Below are positions 1 through 6,620 of a DNA stretch of 8,498 nt, in pieces. Within the stretch, counting starts at the first letter, position 1; the number at the start of each line of letters is the position of its first letter. The stretch lies in the NCBI GenBank assembly GCA_041481485.1, contig JBGPBY010000322.1, positions 1 to 8,498 on the forward strand, read 5' to 3'. The stretch is from JBGPBY01 sp041481485 (GTDB lineage: Bacteria > Acidobacteriota > Terriglobia > 20CM-2-55-15). The notes under the pieces were generated by a model. It saw nothing but the letters and a program-made list of their open reading frames with translations, ran no database searches and had not been told where the DNA came from. A program made the translations under genes and the position numbers.

Positions 1-713
1 ACCGTTAGAGTCGACATGGGCTGAGTCAGCTTGGTGGACCAGAAGCGGTTATTGAAGGCAGTGAATAGTAAGGGCGCTGTTTCTCCTGCGATTCTTGCCA
101 ACGCCAGAACCACGCCGGTAATGATCCCGGGCAGCGCGGTCGGTAAAATTACGGTGTACATCGCATGTCCAGGTGTGGCGCCAAGAGCGAGAGCGCCTTC
201 GAGCAGTGATGTCGGGACCATCCGGACTAGTTCTTCCGTCATTCGAGTGATGATTGGCAACATCATCACTCCAAGTGCGATTCCTCCAGCAATTGCAGTG
301 AATTGTTTAAACGGGCTCACTGCGATCGCATAGACAAAAACGCCAATCACAATGGAGGGTATTCCATTCAGCGTATCTGCAGCAAACCGGACGATATTGG
401 CGCGCGTCGATCCCGCCATTTGAGCAAGGTAGATTCCCGACATGATTCCGATAGGAACGGCAAAGAGGGCTCCCAGACCGGAAATGATCAGCGTTCCGAC
501 AATCGAATTCGCCATGCCCCCGCCGACTTCGCCCACGGGCTTGGGCATTTGTGTGAAGAAATCGAAGTCCAGCGCACCGATCCCTTTGGAAACCACAAAG
601 GCAAGAATTAGCACCAGTGTCGACACAGCGACGATGACTGAGGCAAAGCAGAGAAAGCTCATCAGTGCGGAAACGGCACGGCGCCTAAGGGTCCGAAAAT
701 TTTCCTGCGTCAT
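1..713 (-). CDS. pstA: Phosphate ABC transporter permease PstA (3' end cut by window)
   Basis: PstA is one of the two inner-membrane permeases of the PstSCAB phosphate importer and pairs with PstC to form the channel. The visible part is 237 residues with no stop; family members are near 280-300 residues, so roughly the last 45-60 lie beyond the window. A first membrane segment spans about residues 15-41, followed by further hydrophobic segments. The cytoplasmic EAA loop, which contacts the ATPase, is clear at about 172-191 (EGALALGATPGHAMYTVILP), followed by the typical RIAGETAPLLFTA stretch (207-219). The ATG overlaps the pstC stop codon in an ATGA arrangement, implying translational coupling, and a GGAGT ribosome-binding site (721-725) lies 7 nt upstream. 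It is the last visible gene of the porin-pstS-pstC-pstA unit. Identification is firm. Confidence 0.96.
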   Translation of the reverse strand, partial: MTQENFRTLRRRAVSALMSFLCFASVIVAVSTLVLILAFVVSKGIGALDFDFFTQMPKPVGEVGGGMANSIVGTLIISGLGALFAVPIGIMSGIYLAQMAGSTRANIVRFAADTLNGIPSIVIGVFVYAIAVSPFKQFTAIAGGIALGVMMLPIITRMTEELVRMVPTSLLEGALALGATPGHAMYTVILPTALPGIITGVVLALARIAGETAPLLFTAFNNRFWSTKLTQPMSTLT

Positions 714-1675
714 GTTGCCGACTCCACTGCCGGTTCGGCAGGCAGCGCCGCTGCGGAGCGTCCCTTGCGAACACTGGTCATCTTCCAGATCAGTAGCCGC
801 GACAGTACGTTGATGAAGAAAGTCACAATGAAAAGCACCAGGCCGATTTCAATCAGTGCGCTGATGTGCAGATTCGTTCCAGCCTCAGTGAATTCATTGG
901 CAATGACGGACGCCATGGTGTTTTGAGGCGCAAACAAAGACCACGAAGCCTGATTGGTATTTCCGATGACCATGGTGACTGCCATCGTTTCACCGAGTGC
1001 GCGGCCCAGGCCGAGTATGACGGCGCCCACAATGCCAACGCGGGCGTAATGCAGGACGACCTTGGTGACTTCCCAGCGAGTAGCCCCCAGCGCATACGCA
1101 GTCTCACGTTGTGCAACGGGGACTGCCTTCAGTACTTCGCGTGCTACCGAAGAGGTAAAGGGAATAACCATGATGACGAGAATCAGAACTGCAGCTAACA
1201 TGCCGACGCCGTATCCTCGTCCGCTGAATATCGGCAGCGCGCGTAGCCAGTCTGGAAAGCTGCTTTGAACGTCGCGCACGAACGGAACCAGAACGAAGAT
1301 GCCCCACAGGCCATAGACAATCGATGGTACGGCTGCCAGCAATTCCGTCAGAAAAACCAGTGCCGAGCGAAGCCAGTGAGGACACAGTTCCGAAATGAAG
1401 ATCGCGACTCCAAGACTGATTGGAGTCGCGATCAATAAGGCGAGAAAAGAAGAATAGAGAGTTCCCCAGATGAATGGGAATGCCCCGAAATTTCCCGCGA
1501 CGGGATCCCAGACCTGGGTGCGCCAGAAATTCAATCCAAACTCCCGGATGGTGGGCATGGATTTGTACCACAATACGCCGCCAATGCTGACAACGATGAT
1601 GACAAGGATCAGCGCAAACAGGGCTGTGCCTTCTCCGAATAAAACATCGCTTACGCCGAGCCTTTTGCGTTTCAT
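710..1675 (-). CDS. pstC: Phosphate ABC transporter permease PstC
   Basis: PstC is the second inner-membrane permease of the high-affinity phosphate importer. The 321-residue protein matches usual family length. Hydrophobic segments lie near residues 18-37, 71-97, 108-131, 157-176, 213-236 and 273-294, the six-helix pattern of the family. The EAA loop is at about 191-207 (ETAYALGATRWEVTKVV), followed by GLGRALGETMAVTMVIGNT, a hallmark of PstC. Two starts are adjacent: a GTG at 1678 and this ATG at 1675. A GGTGA motif sits 7 nt before the ATG but only 4 nt before the GTG, so the ATG is preferred. The gene follows pstS by 19 nt and overlaps pstA by 4 nt, so co-transcription is likely. The C-terminal tail is Ala/Pro-rich and poorly conserved in appearance. 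Confidence 0.96.
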   Translation of the reverse strand: MKRKRLGVSDVLFGEGTALFALILVIIVVSIGGVLWYKSMPTIREFGLNFWRTQVWDPVAGNFGAFPFIWGTLYSSFLALLIATPISLGVAIFISELCPHWLRSALVFLTELLAAVPSIVYGLWGIFVLVPFVRDVQSSFPDWLRALPIFSGRGYGVGMLAAVLILVIMVIPFTSSVAREVLKAVPVAQRETAYALGATRWEVTKVVLHYARVGIVGAVILGLGRALGETMAVTMVIGNTNQASWSLFAPQNTMASVIANEFTEAGTNLHISALIEIGLVLFIVTFFINVLSRLLIWKMTSVRKGRSAAALPAEPAVESAT

Positions 1676-1694
1676 CACCAGATCACCGGAATTC

Positions 1695-2735
1695 CTACTC
1701 GACTTTGATTTTCTTTAACGCTTCCAATTCGAGCTGAACGACTTGCTTTGGCAACGGCGCGTAGCCAAGAGTGGACGCAAATCCCTGGCCATCGGCTAGC
1801 ATCCACTTCATGAAGTCGACAAAGGTTTTAGCCTGCTTTTTGTCCTTCGGGGATTCATACAATAACAACCATGTGAATGACGAAATTGGATACGAATCCT
1901 TGCCAGGAGCGTTTGTAATCGACACTCGGAAATCTGCCGGCATCTTTGAGGCAGCCGAAGCCGCAGCCGCGGTTACGGATTCCACGCTGGCGGGGACGAA
2001 GGCGCCGTCCATATTCTGCACCGAGCCGTACGCGATTTTGTTTTGGAGCGCGTAAATCAACTCGACGTATCCGATCGATCCTGGTGTTTGTTTCACCAGA
2101 CTCGCAACTCCTTCGTTGCCTCGCCCGCCAAGTCCGATCGGCCAATTGACCGATGTCGCGACGCCAACTTTCGTCTTCCATTCCGGTGATACCTTGGCGA
2201 GGTAATCGACCCAGATATACGATGTTCCGCTGCCGTCGGAGCGATGCACCACCGTGATGTCCGTATTTGGCAGCGTGACACCTGCATTCGCCTGCGCGAT
2301 TGCGGGATCATTCCATTTCGTGATCTTTCCCAGAAAGATATTCGCAAGGACAGGGCCGGTGAACTTCAATGTCGCCGTAACTCCCGTGATGTTGTATACC
2401 GGCACGTCGGCTCCCAGCACCGTTGGGAAATGCAGAACTTTTCCCGGAGCGTCTTCCAGCTGCTTTGGAGTCATTGGGCCATCGGTTGCGCCAAAGAACA
2501 GAGTCTGGTTTGTAATCTGCTGAATTCCGAATCCGGAACCCTGGGACTGATAATTGATTTCGACGTTCGGATGCAGCTTGTTGTATTCGCTGAACCACTT
2601 CGAATAGATCGGATACGGGAAAGTCGCGCCTCCACCGTTGATCTGTATCTTTTGTGCCAGAACAACGGTTCCGAGCGCCAGAGCCAGCAGTGCGGCCACG
2701 GCTACGAGCAAACCGTATTGTCTGTTGATCTTCAT
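1695..2735 (-). CDS. pstS: Periplasmic phosphate-binding protein PstS
   Basis: PstS captures phosphate in the periplasm and delivers it to the PstCA channel. The 346-residue protein begins with a Sec signal peptide (about residues 1-27, cleavage near VLA/Q). No lipobox cysteine is present, so a soluble periplasmic protein is expected. Family hallmarks are all visible: GATFPYPIYSKW at 36-47, QGSGFG at 65-70, an ATDGPMT segment with the phosphate-contacting Asp at 85, the RSDGSGTS phosphate loop at 165-172, and GGRGNEGV with TPGSIGYVEL at 203-226. The loop Arg-Ser-Gly-Thr and the Asp match known ligands of E. coli PstS. A clear AAGGAG ribosome-binding site (2745-2750) lies 9 nt before the ATG. 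It follows the porin gene after 41 nt, with no terminator between them. Confidence 0.97.
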   Translation of the reverse strand: MKINRQYGLLVAVAALLALALGTVVLAQKIQINGGGATFPYPIYSKWFSEYNKLHPNVEINYQSQGSGFGIQQITNQTLFFGATDGPMTPKQLEDAPGKVLHFPTVLGADVPVYNITGVTATLKFTGPVLANIFLGKITKWNDPAIAQANAGVTLPNTDITVVHRSDGSGTSYIWVDYLAKVSPEWKTKVGVATSVNWPIGLGGRGNEGVASLVKQTPGSIGYVELIYALQNKIAYGSVQNMDGAFVPASVESVTAAAASAASKMPADFRVSITNAPGKDSYPISSFTWLLLYESPKDKKQAKTFVDFMKWMLADGQGFASTLGYAPLPKQVVQLELEALKKIKVE

Positions 2736-2776
2736 ACTTGGAGTCTCCTTAATTTCGATTCCCAGTTGCTGCGGTG

Positions 2777-3919
2777 TCAGTAGTTGACCAGCAAGTGCAC
2801 TGCCGTCCGGCGTTGAGTCGCGGTTGCAGTGCCCGGAAATTTCACTATTTCCTCATCTAAAAGCAGTGACGTGGTCACGGTGCCGTCATGCGGGAACCAG
2901 TACGACACGCCAAAAATTGCCGTATTCTGTTTCGTCGACGTGTTGGTTCGATTTGGTGTGTAGGAATCCCAGCGAAGCAGCATTTCCGGTCCTTTGTTCT
3001 TTTCCTTGAACGCCGGAGTGGCCCAGATCGAATAGCCGCGTCCCTGAATACTAGTTACGGCTGCGCTGGTTTTGTCCTTCGCGTCCATCCAATCGAACGC
3101 GGCGGTCAAATGCGGATGCTCGTAAAGTGCTTGGAACAGCACACGCTTTTTTTCGTCTTTCTTCATGTAGCTATCCCAGTCGTAAAACGCAGTTGCCCGA
3201 AATCCTCTCATATTGAGATTTGATGAAGTCGCCAGTGGACGAATGGTGATGCGGGTTTGAATCGCCTTGCGGTTGTTGGCTTCGGCCGCGGTGTATCCGT
3301 CGCCGTTATAGATGCCGGTATGAATTTCGCCGTAATTCTTTGGAAGATTCGTATGAAATGATGTCCCGAAATCGGACGATGTCAGCCGGCCCACCCGTTC
3401 GGCGAATACTGTTCCCTGAAAGCGATATCGGTAAATGCCCTCTTCCCAGTCCACAAAAGGTGTTTGATTCGCTCCCACACGCACCCAGGTCTGCTTCCAT
3501 TGACCGGTCCAGTCATCGAGGTTGAACTGGGCGAATGCATATTTTATTCGGAATACGAGGCTGTTGTTGAAGCTTGCGGTCGCACCGGTCACCGTGGCAC
3601 GCGTGATATCCGGAGTGATACGGAACGCCACCCGATGATTGATATTTCCCGTGAAGTTTAGGTAGCTGCGTGTGACATCGAAGGAATTTGGCGAAATGGT
3701 GTTGCCGTCTGCATCGGTACCTTTCGGTGCCGATGTATACGTATAGTTTCCGTAGAAAACCAGTCCGAGCTTCAGGGACGGTGTATCGTCCGGCGGCGTA
3801 TACCCAGCTGCCGGAGTTACCTGCGAGTATGCAGGTGCGGCCATGATCAGGCAGAAGATCGCCAGAATTAAAGGCAATCGGTATTTACAGATTTGTAACA
3901 GGCGTGGATTTTGCAGCAA
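2777..3919 (-). CDS. Predicted outer-membrane porin at the head of the pst operon
   Basis: This is probably an outer-membrane beta-barrel channel that lets phosphate into the periplasm. From the TTG start the protein has 380 residues. A signal peptide covers about 1-32: positive N-region, hydrophobic core LPLILAIFCLIMAAPA, cleavage near AYS/Q. The mature part alternates polar and hydrophobic residues as barrel strands do, with aromatic girdle residues and a terminal Tyr (LLVNY), the usual assembly signal. Segments such as RSYLNFTG, RITPDI and the WVRVGANQTPFVDWEE stretch resemble phosphate-selective porin (OprP/OprO-like) families, but assignment to a named family is inference from reading. 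The reading frame is open upstream to an ATG at 4093, giving a 58-residue extension with no export signal. A perfect AGGAGG 6 nt before the TTG and the signal peptide directly after it favour the TTG. Its position before pstS supports a role in phosphate uptake. Confidence 0.82.
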   Translation of the reverse strand: MLQNPRLLQICKYRLPLILAIFCLIMAAPAYSQVTPAAGYTPPDDTPSLKLGLVFYGNYTYTSAPKGTDADGNTISPNSFDVTRSYLNFTGNINHRVAFRITPDITRATVTGATASFNNSLVFRIKYAFAQFNLDDWTGQWKQTWVRVGANQTPFVDWEEGIYRYRFQGTVFAERVGRLTSSDFGTSFHTNLPKNYGEIHTGIYNGDGYTAAEANNRKAIQTRITIRPLATSSNLNMRGFRATAFYDWDSYMKKDEKKRVLFQALYEHPHLTAAFDWMDAKDKTSAAVTSIQGRGYSIWATPAFKEKNKGPEMLLRWDSYTPNRTNTSTKQNTAIFGVSYWFPHDGTVTTSLLLDEEIVKFPGTATATQRRTAVHLLVNY

Positions 3920-3925
3920 AAGGAG

Positions 3926-3931
3926 CCTCCT
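3926..3931 (-). promoter_or_regulatory. Ribosome-binding site that sets the porin's TTG start
   Basis: On the minus strand the sequence reads AGGAGG, a full-strength Shine-Dalgarno match, 6 nt before a TTG codon at 3919-3917. It lies inside the longer open frame, and the residues after the TTG form a normal signal peptide. Together these make the TTG the likely start instead of the ATG at 4093. Confidence 0.8.
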
Positions 3932-4088
3932 ATATGGGATTGAGGATTCGACCGTTCGGTTAATCCGCCCGAGAATTGGATATGAATAGAACTGTATGAT
4001 TTGCTGCCGTTTCCGCTTCGAGGAATATGTGGTTGCCGCTTCATTTTCGGGTTCCGGGCTGCAATAGAACCGACCCAAGACTGTGTGC

Positions 4089-4121
4089 GGCATGTGTCAT
4101 ATCGATATCAAAAGTGTTACA
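4089..4121 (-). promoter_or_regulatory. Candidate Pho box for the porin-pstSCA unit
   Basis: Read on the minus strand from 4121, three consecutive 11-bp units begin TGTAACA, TGATATC and TGACACA. The shared pattern is TG followed two bases later by an A-rich, C-ending core. An 11-bp phase is the spacing used by PhoB/PhoP response regulators, which bind tandem half-sites as head-to-tail dimers. The match to any one consensus is loose, and only a weak -10-like element (TCTATT, 4063-4068) follows. The site lies about 170 nt upstream of the porin start, so the leader would be long. This is inference from spacing and location. Confidence 0.4.
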
Positions 4122-4160
4122 AAATTATGAATTGGCGGTCTCGCGTGGCGGGCCTGCCGA

Positions 4161-4193
4161 GTTACTGTAAAGTTACGCAATCGTAACCTTGGA
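4161..4193 (+). promoter_or_regulatory. Candidate Pho box: three 11-bp-phased GTTAC-type repeats before pstB
   Basis: GTTAC occurs at 4161-4165 and again at 4172-4176, and GTAAC at 4183-4187, each exactly 11 bp from the last. Tandem direct repeats with 11-bp phase are characteristic of binding sites for PhoB/PhoP-family regulators (TGTCA-type units in Proteobacteria, GTTCA-type in Streptomyces, TTAACA-type in Bacillus). The location upstream of pstB-phoU fits. A CATAAT -10-like element starts 17 bp after the third unit. What is seen is the repeat and its phase; binding by a Pho regulator is inference. No phoB or phoR is in the window. Confidence 0.6.
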
Positions 4194-4209
4194 TTCACTC
4201 CTTCTCATC

Positions 4210-4215
4210 CATAAT
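4210..4215 (+). promoter_or_regulatory. Possible -10 element of the pstB-phoU promoter
   Basis: CATAAT matches five of six bases of the sigma-70 -10 consensus and lies downstream of the phased repeats. A poor -35 (TTGGAT, 4189-4194, 15-bp spacer) is present, as expected for an activator-dependent promoter. It would give a leader of about 75 nt to the ATG at 4297. If it is used, the alternative TTG start at 4228 would lose its ribosome-binding site, because that site would lie at or upstream of the transcription start. Confidence 0.35.
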
Positions 4216-4220
4216 GAGGG
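4216..4220 (+). promoter_or_regulatory. Ribosome-binding-site-like GAGGG before an alternative pstB start (TTG 4228)
   Basis: GAGGG lies 7 nt before an in-frame TTG at 4228-4230 that would add 23 residues to PstB. The added residues (beginning SFEVLQSDSPD after the initiator) have no recognisable domain. It is the best Shine-Dalgarno match near the gene, but the candidate -10 at 4210-4215 would place it outside the transcript. The start is therefore unresolved. Confidence 0.35.
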
Positions 4221-4296
4221 TGATCTTTTGTCCTTCGAAGTGTTGCAGAGTGATTCGCCTGATATTGAACCTTCCCAAAAGCCGGATTTAATCATC

Positions 4297-5121
4297 ATGA
4301 AAGCTGAACAGTTATTGATCCCGGTTCCCACGCCCAAATCCCCTGAGCCGAAGTTTGAACGCCCGGCACCTGCGGCAAAAATCAAAATCGAAGTCCGCGG
4401 CCTTTCGTGTTTTTACGGAAACACCGAAGCGGTGAAGAGAGTTTCTCTCACCATTCCCGAGAATCGGATCAGTGCCATGATTGGTCCGTCGGGTTGCGGT
4501 AAATCGACTTTTCTCCGATCGCTGAACCGGATGTATGAAATGGTTCGAAATGCGCGAATCGAAGGCTCCATTTTGTTGAATGGAGTCGATATCCGAACGA
4601 TTGAACTGACGCAACTCCGGCGCCGCGTGGGAATGGTGTTTCAAAAAGCCAATCCGTTCCCGAAATCCATTTTCGACAATGTCGCTTACGGACTGCGTTT
4701 GGAAGGCTGGCACGGCAAGCGTCTGAGCGAAGCCGTGGAACGCAGCCTGCGGCGCGCGGCATTGTGGAACGAGGTGAAGGATCATCTGCATAAGTCCGCA
4801 TACGATCTTTCTGGAGGGCAACAGCAACGCCTGAGTATCGCCCGAGCGCTGGCGCTGTCTCCCGAAGTCCTGCTGCTCGATGAACCGTGTTCGGCGCTGG
4901 ATCCTATTGCGACCGCGCGAATCGAAGAATTGCTGCACGAGTTGAAGGAAACCTGCACGATTGCGATCGTGACGCACAATTTGCAACAGGCGTCACGGAC
5001 CGCTGATTTCACGGCATTCTTCTTGTCTGGAGAATTGATCGAATTGGATGAGACGCGTACCATCTTCGGCAATCCGGCGCGGAAGGAAACTGAAGACTAC
5101 ATTACCGGTCGATTCGGCTAA
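4297..5121 (+). CDS. pstB: Phosphate ABC transporter ATPase PstB
   Basis: PstB is the cytoplasmic ATPase that powers phosphate import through PstC/PstA. From ATG 4297 the protein has 274 residues. Motifs appear in the right order: Walker A GPSGCGKST (63-71), the Q-loop in VGMVFQKANPFPKSIFDNVAYGL (111-133), the signature LSGGQQQRL (171-179), Walker B VLLLDEPCSALDP (191-203) and the switch His in VTHN (227). The NPFPKSIFDNVAYGLR stretch and DEPCSALDP are specific to PstB among ABC ATPases. An extra Pro-rich N-terminus of about 27 residues precedes the core. The start is uncertain: ATG 4297 has no good ribosome-binding site, while an in-frame TTG at 4228 has GAGGG 7 nt upstream and would give 297 residues. 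pstB is divergent from pstSCA, an unusual split, and phoU follows 22 nt later. Confidence 0.96.
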   Translation: MKAEQLLIPVPTPKSPEPKFERPAPAAKIKIEVRGLSCFYGNTEAVKRVSLTIPENRISAMIGPSGCGKSTFLRSLNRMYEMVRNARIEGSILLNGVDIRTIELTQLRRRVGMVFQKANPFPKSIFDNVAYGLRLEGWHGKRLSEAVERSLRRAALWNEVKDHLHKSAYDLSGGQQQRLSIARALALSPEVLLLDEPCSALDPIATARIEELLHELKETCTIAIVTHNLQQASRTADFTAFFLSGELIELDETRTIFGNPARKETEDYITGRFG

Positions 5122-5143
5122 AACACGCCAGAAAGCAGGCAGC

Positions 5144-5812
5144 ATGCGCCACTTCGATCAGGACCTCCGATACATTGAAGATCGCTTCCAGGCCATGGGC
5201 GTGCTTGTGCAAGTGGCGATACGCCGTAGCAATGATGCCCTGCGGACGCTCGATCGCAATGCCGCCATGGAGGTGATCGACGTCATTGAACCCGAAGTCG
5301 ACCGCTTTCAGAACGAAATCGACAAGCTTGGTCTGGACCTGCTGGCGCTGCAGCAGCCTCTGGCATCGGACCTGCGGCTGATTACGGCCATCATGAAGGC
5401 CACCAACGATTTCGAACGCATGGCGGACAAGGCGCTGAATATTGCGACCCGGGTGATCTCTATCATTTCAAATCCGGCAGCAAGGCCGATGATCGAAATT
5501 TCCCAAATGGGAAATGCGGCCGAGGCCATGGTTCACGATGCGCTCGATGCATTTCACCGCAGGGACGAACAGCTGGCCCGCGATGTTCTGAAGCGTGATG
5601 ACGAAGTGGACCGCTACCGGGACGCCGCTATCCGGGATCTGATTGCAGAAATGACTGCAAATCCGCAGCTGATTCAGCAGGGATTGGATCTCATCCTCGC
5701 ATCCCGAAACTTCGAGCGCATTGCCGATCATGCCACCAACATTGCCGAAGGAGTGATCTTCCTCGTGCATGGCAAAGATATTCGCCATCAAGCGGAAAGC
5801 ATGGGCGCCTGA
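5144..5812 (+). CDS. phoU: Phosphate signalling regulator PhoU
   Basis: PhoU is a cytoplasmic helical protein that links the Pst transporter to the PhoR kinase and restrains Pho-regulon expression when phosphate is plentiful. The 222-residue length is typical. The protein is a tandem of two PhoU three-helix domains, each with a metal-binding motif: ATNDFERMADKALNIA at 86-101 (E91, D95) and ASRNFERIADHATNIAEGV at 186-204 (E191, D195). The PLASDLRLITAIMK segment (72-85) is also typical of the family. The frame is open back to 5048, overlapping pstB, but the ATG at 5144 gives the standard N-terminus (MRHFDQDLRYIEDRF) and a 22-nt gap after pstB. The ribosome-binding site is weak (AGG about 5 nt upstream). 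It is convergent with the anti-sigma gene, with 12 nt between stop codons. Confidence 0.96.
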   Translation: MRHFDQDLRYIEDRFQAMGVLVQVAIRRSNDALRTLDRNAAMEVIDVIEPEVDRFQNEIDKLGLDLLALQQPLASDLRLITAIMKATNDFERMADKALNIATRVISIISNPAARPMIEISQMGNAAEAMVHDALDAFHRRDEQLARDVLKRDDEVDRYRDAAIRDLIAEMTANPQLIQQGLDLILASRNFERIADHATNIAEGVIFLVHGKDIRHQAESMGA

Positions 5813-5824
5813 TTTCGCGTCCGG

Positions 5825-6607
5825 CTAGATACTTCCCAAAAGAACGAATGAACCGGTCGGTTGCGGAACTCCTCCCGCAGGTTCCGTCGTTACCGCCGTA
5901 GCTTTCAAGTCTCCGAGGTTTGCCGGCACGGGTATGTCTGCCATAGCCGAACCGTCAGAACTCGTATTGAACACGCTGGCGCTGACGGGCTGGCCATTCT
6001 TCGGCACAAACCAGAGCTGGTACGTACGGTCATTGGAGACGGGCGGAAGATCGCTGACGTAAAACAGCAATCGCTTCTCACGTACGTTCCAGAAAACGCG
6101 GGCAGCTGCACCTGGAGTTGTTCCCTGACCCGCCAGATCAATGACGCGAACCTGCGGCGAGGTGAACAATGCAAGCGTCGTGCGCTGTCCCAGCATCTGG
6201 GACTCCAATTCTGCGACTCGGCTGGTCAGCGAGTTCACACTTTGTCGCAAATTGGAATTCACCACGACGATTGCGATCAGCGCAGCGGTCGACGCGGCCG
6301 AAATCAGCCATGCCAGCCATTCCGTTCCTCGGCGCTGACGCCGGCTTTCCAGGCCGCTCCTGGATGCGGACAATTCCGCTTGCGCCATCAGCCGCATTTT
6401 GGCGACAGGTGCGGGATTTTGCTCCGGCAGATTCAGAGCCAGGGAGTGAATCGCAGATTGAAACGCCAGAACCTCTGACCGGCAGATGTCGCAGCCATCC
6501 TCTGAGAGGTGCCTCTCATAGCGTCTTCTCTCATCCTCGGGCATGGCTCCGGCCGCGTAGAAGCTGGCCGATTCCTGCAGTTCCCCGGTGAGTTCAAGAT
6601 GCTTCAT
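5825..6607 (-). CDS. RskA-type transmembrane anti-sigma factor
   Basis: This 260-residue protein likely holds the adjacent ECF sigma factor inactive at the inner membrane. The N-terminal cytoplasmic part (1-95) carries a zinc-finger-like anti-sigma motif with H33, C39 and C42. The His-Cys spacing is five residues, not the three of the classic HxxxCxxC motif. One membrane helix lies at about 97-116 (WLAWLISAASTAALIAIVVV), followed by a short coiled-coil-like stretch (119-139). The extracytoplasmic domain (about 145-260) has the RskA hallmarks RTYQLWFVPKNGQPVSASVF (194-213) and TTEPAGGVPQPTGSFVLLG (240-258). In known systems regulated proteolysis or redox change frees the sigma factor. The ATG lies 13 nt after the sigma stop, with AGGAAA just upstream, so co-expression is expected. 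No terminator separates it from convergent phoU. Confidence 0.9.
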   Translation of the reverse strand: MKHLELTGELQESASFYAAGAMPEDERRRYERHLSEDGCDICRSEVLAFQSAIHSLALNLPEQNPAPVAKMRLMAQAELSASRSGLESRRQRRGTEWLAWLISAASTAALIAIVVVNSNLRQSVNSLTSRVAELESQMLGQRTTLALFTSPQVRVIDLAGQGTTPGAAARVFWNVREKRLLFYVSDLPPVSNDRTYQLWFVPKNGQPVSASVFNTSSDGSAMADIPVPANLGDLKATAVTTEPAGGVPQPTGSFVLLGSI

Positions 6608-6620
6608 TGGCGTTTCCTGT

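Larger units (their letters stand above)
3920..4296. other. Divergent intergenic region between the porin-pstSCA and pstB-phoU units
   Basis: This stretch of about 377 bases separates two divergent transcription units and holds no credible gene. It contains two sets of 11-bp-phased repeats, one for each direction (4089-4121 and 4161-4193), and a -10-like CATAAT for the rightward unit (4210-4215). Both open frames extend into it, leftward to 4093 and rightward back to 4189, but the extensions carry no recognisable domain. The left extension has its real start well downstream. Both units belong to one transporter, so this region is the natural place for shared control by phosphate starvation. 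Confidence 0.75.

Noticed and set aside
3920..4093. Porin start at ATG 4093
   Set aside because: It would bury the signal peptide 58 residues inside the protein, and a perfect ribosome-binding site precedes the TTG at 3919.
4312..4986. Long 224-codon open frame on the minus strand
   Set aside because: It is fully antisense to pstB, which has every ATPase motif; its translation has no recognisable domain.
5048..5143. Upstream extension of phoU overlapping pstB
   Set aside because: The extra 32 residues are unlike PhoU N-termini, and ATG 5144 gives the standard start and length.
5860..6590. Several long plus-strand open frames opposite the anti-sigma gene
   Set aside because: They are shadows of the anti-sigma coding sequence, with basic, low-complexity translations and no family features.
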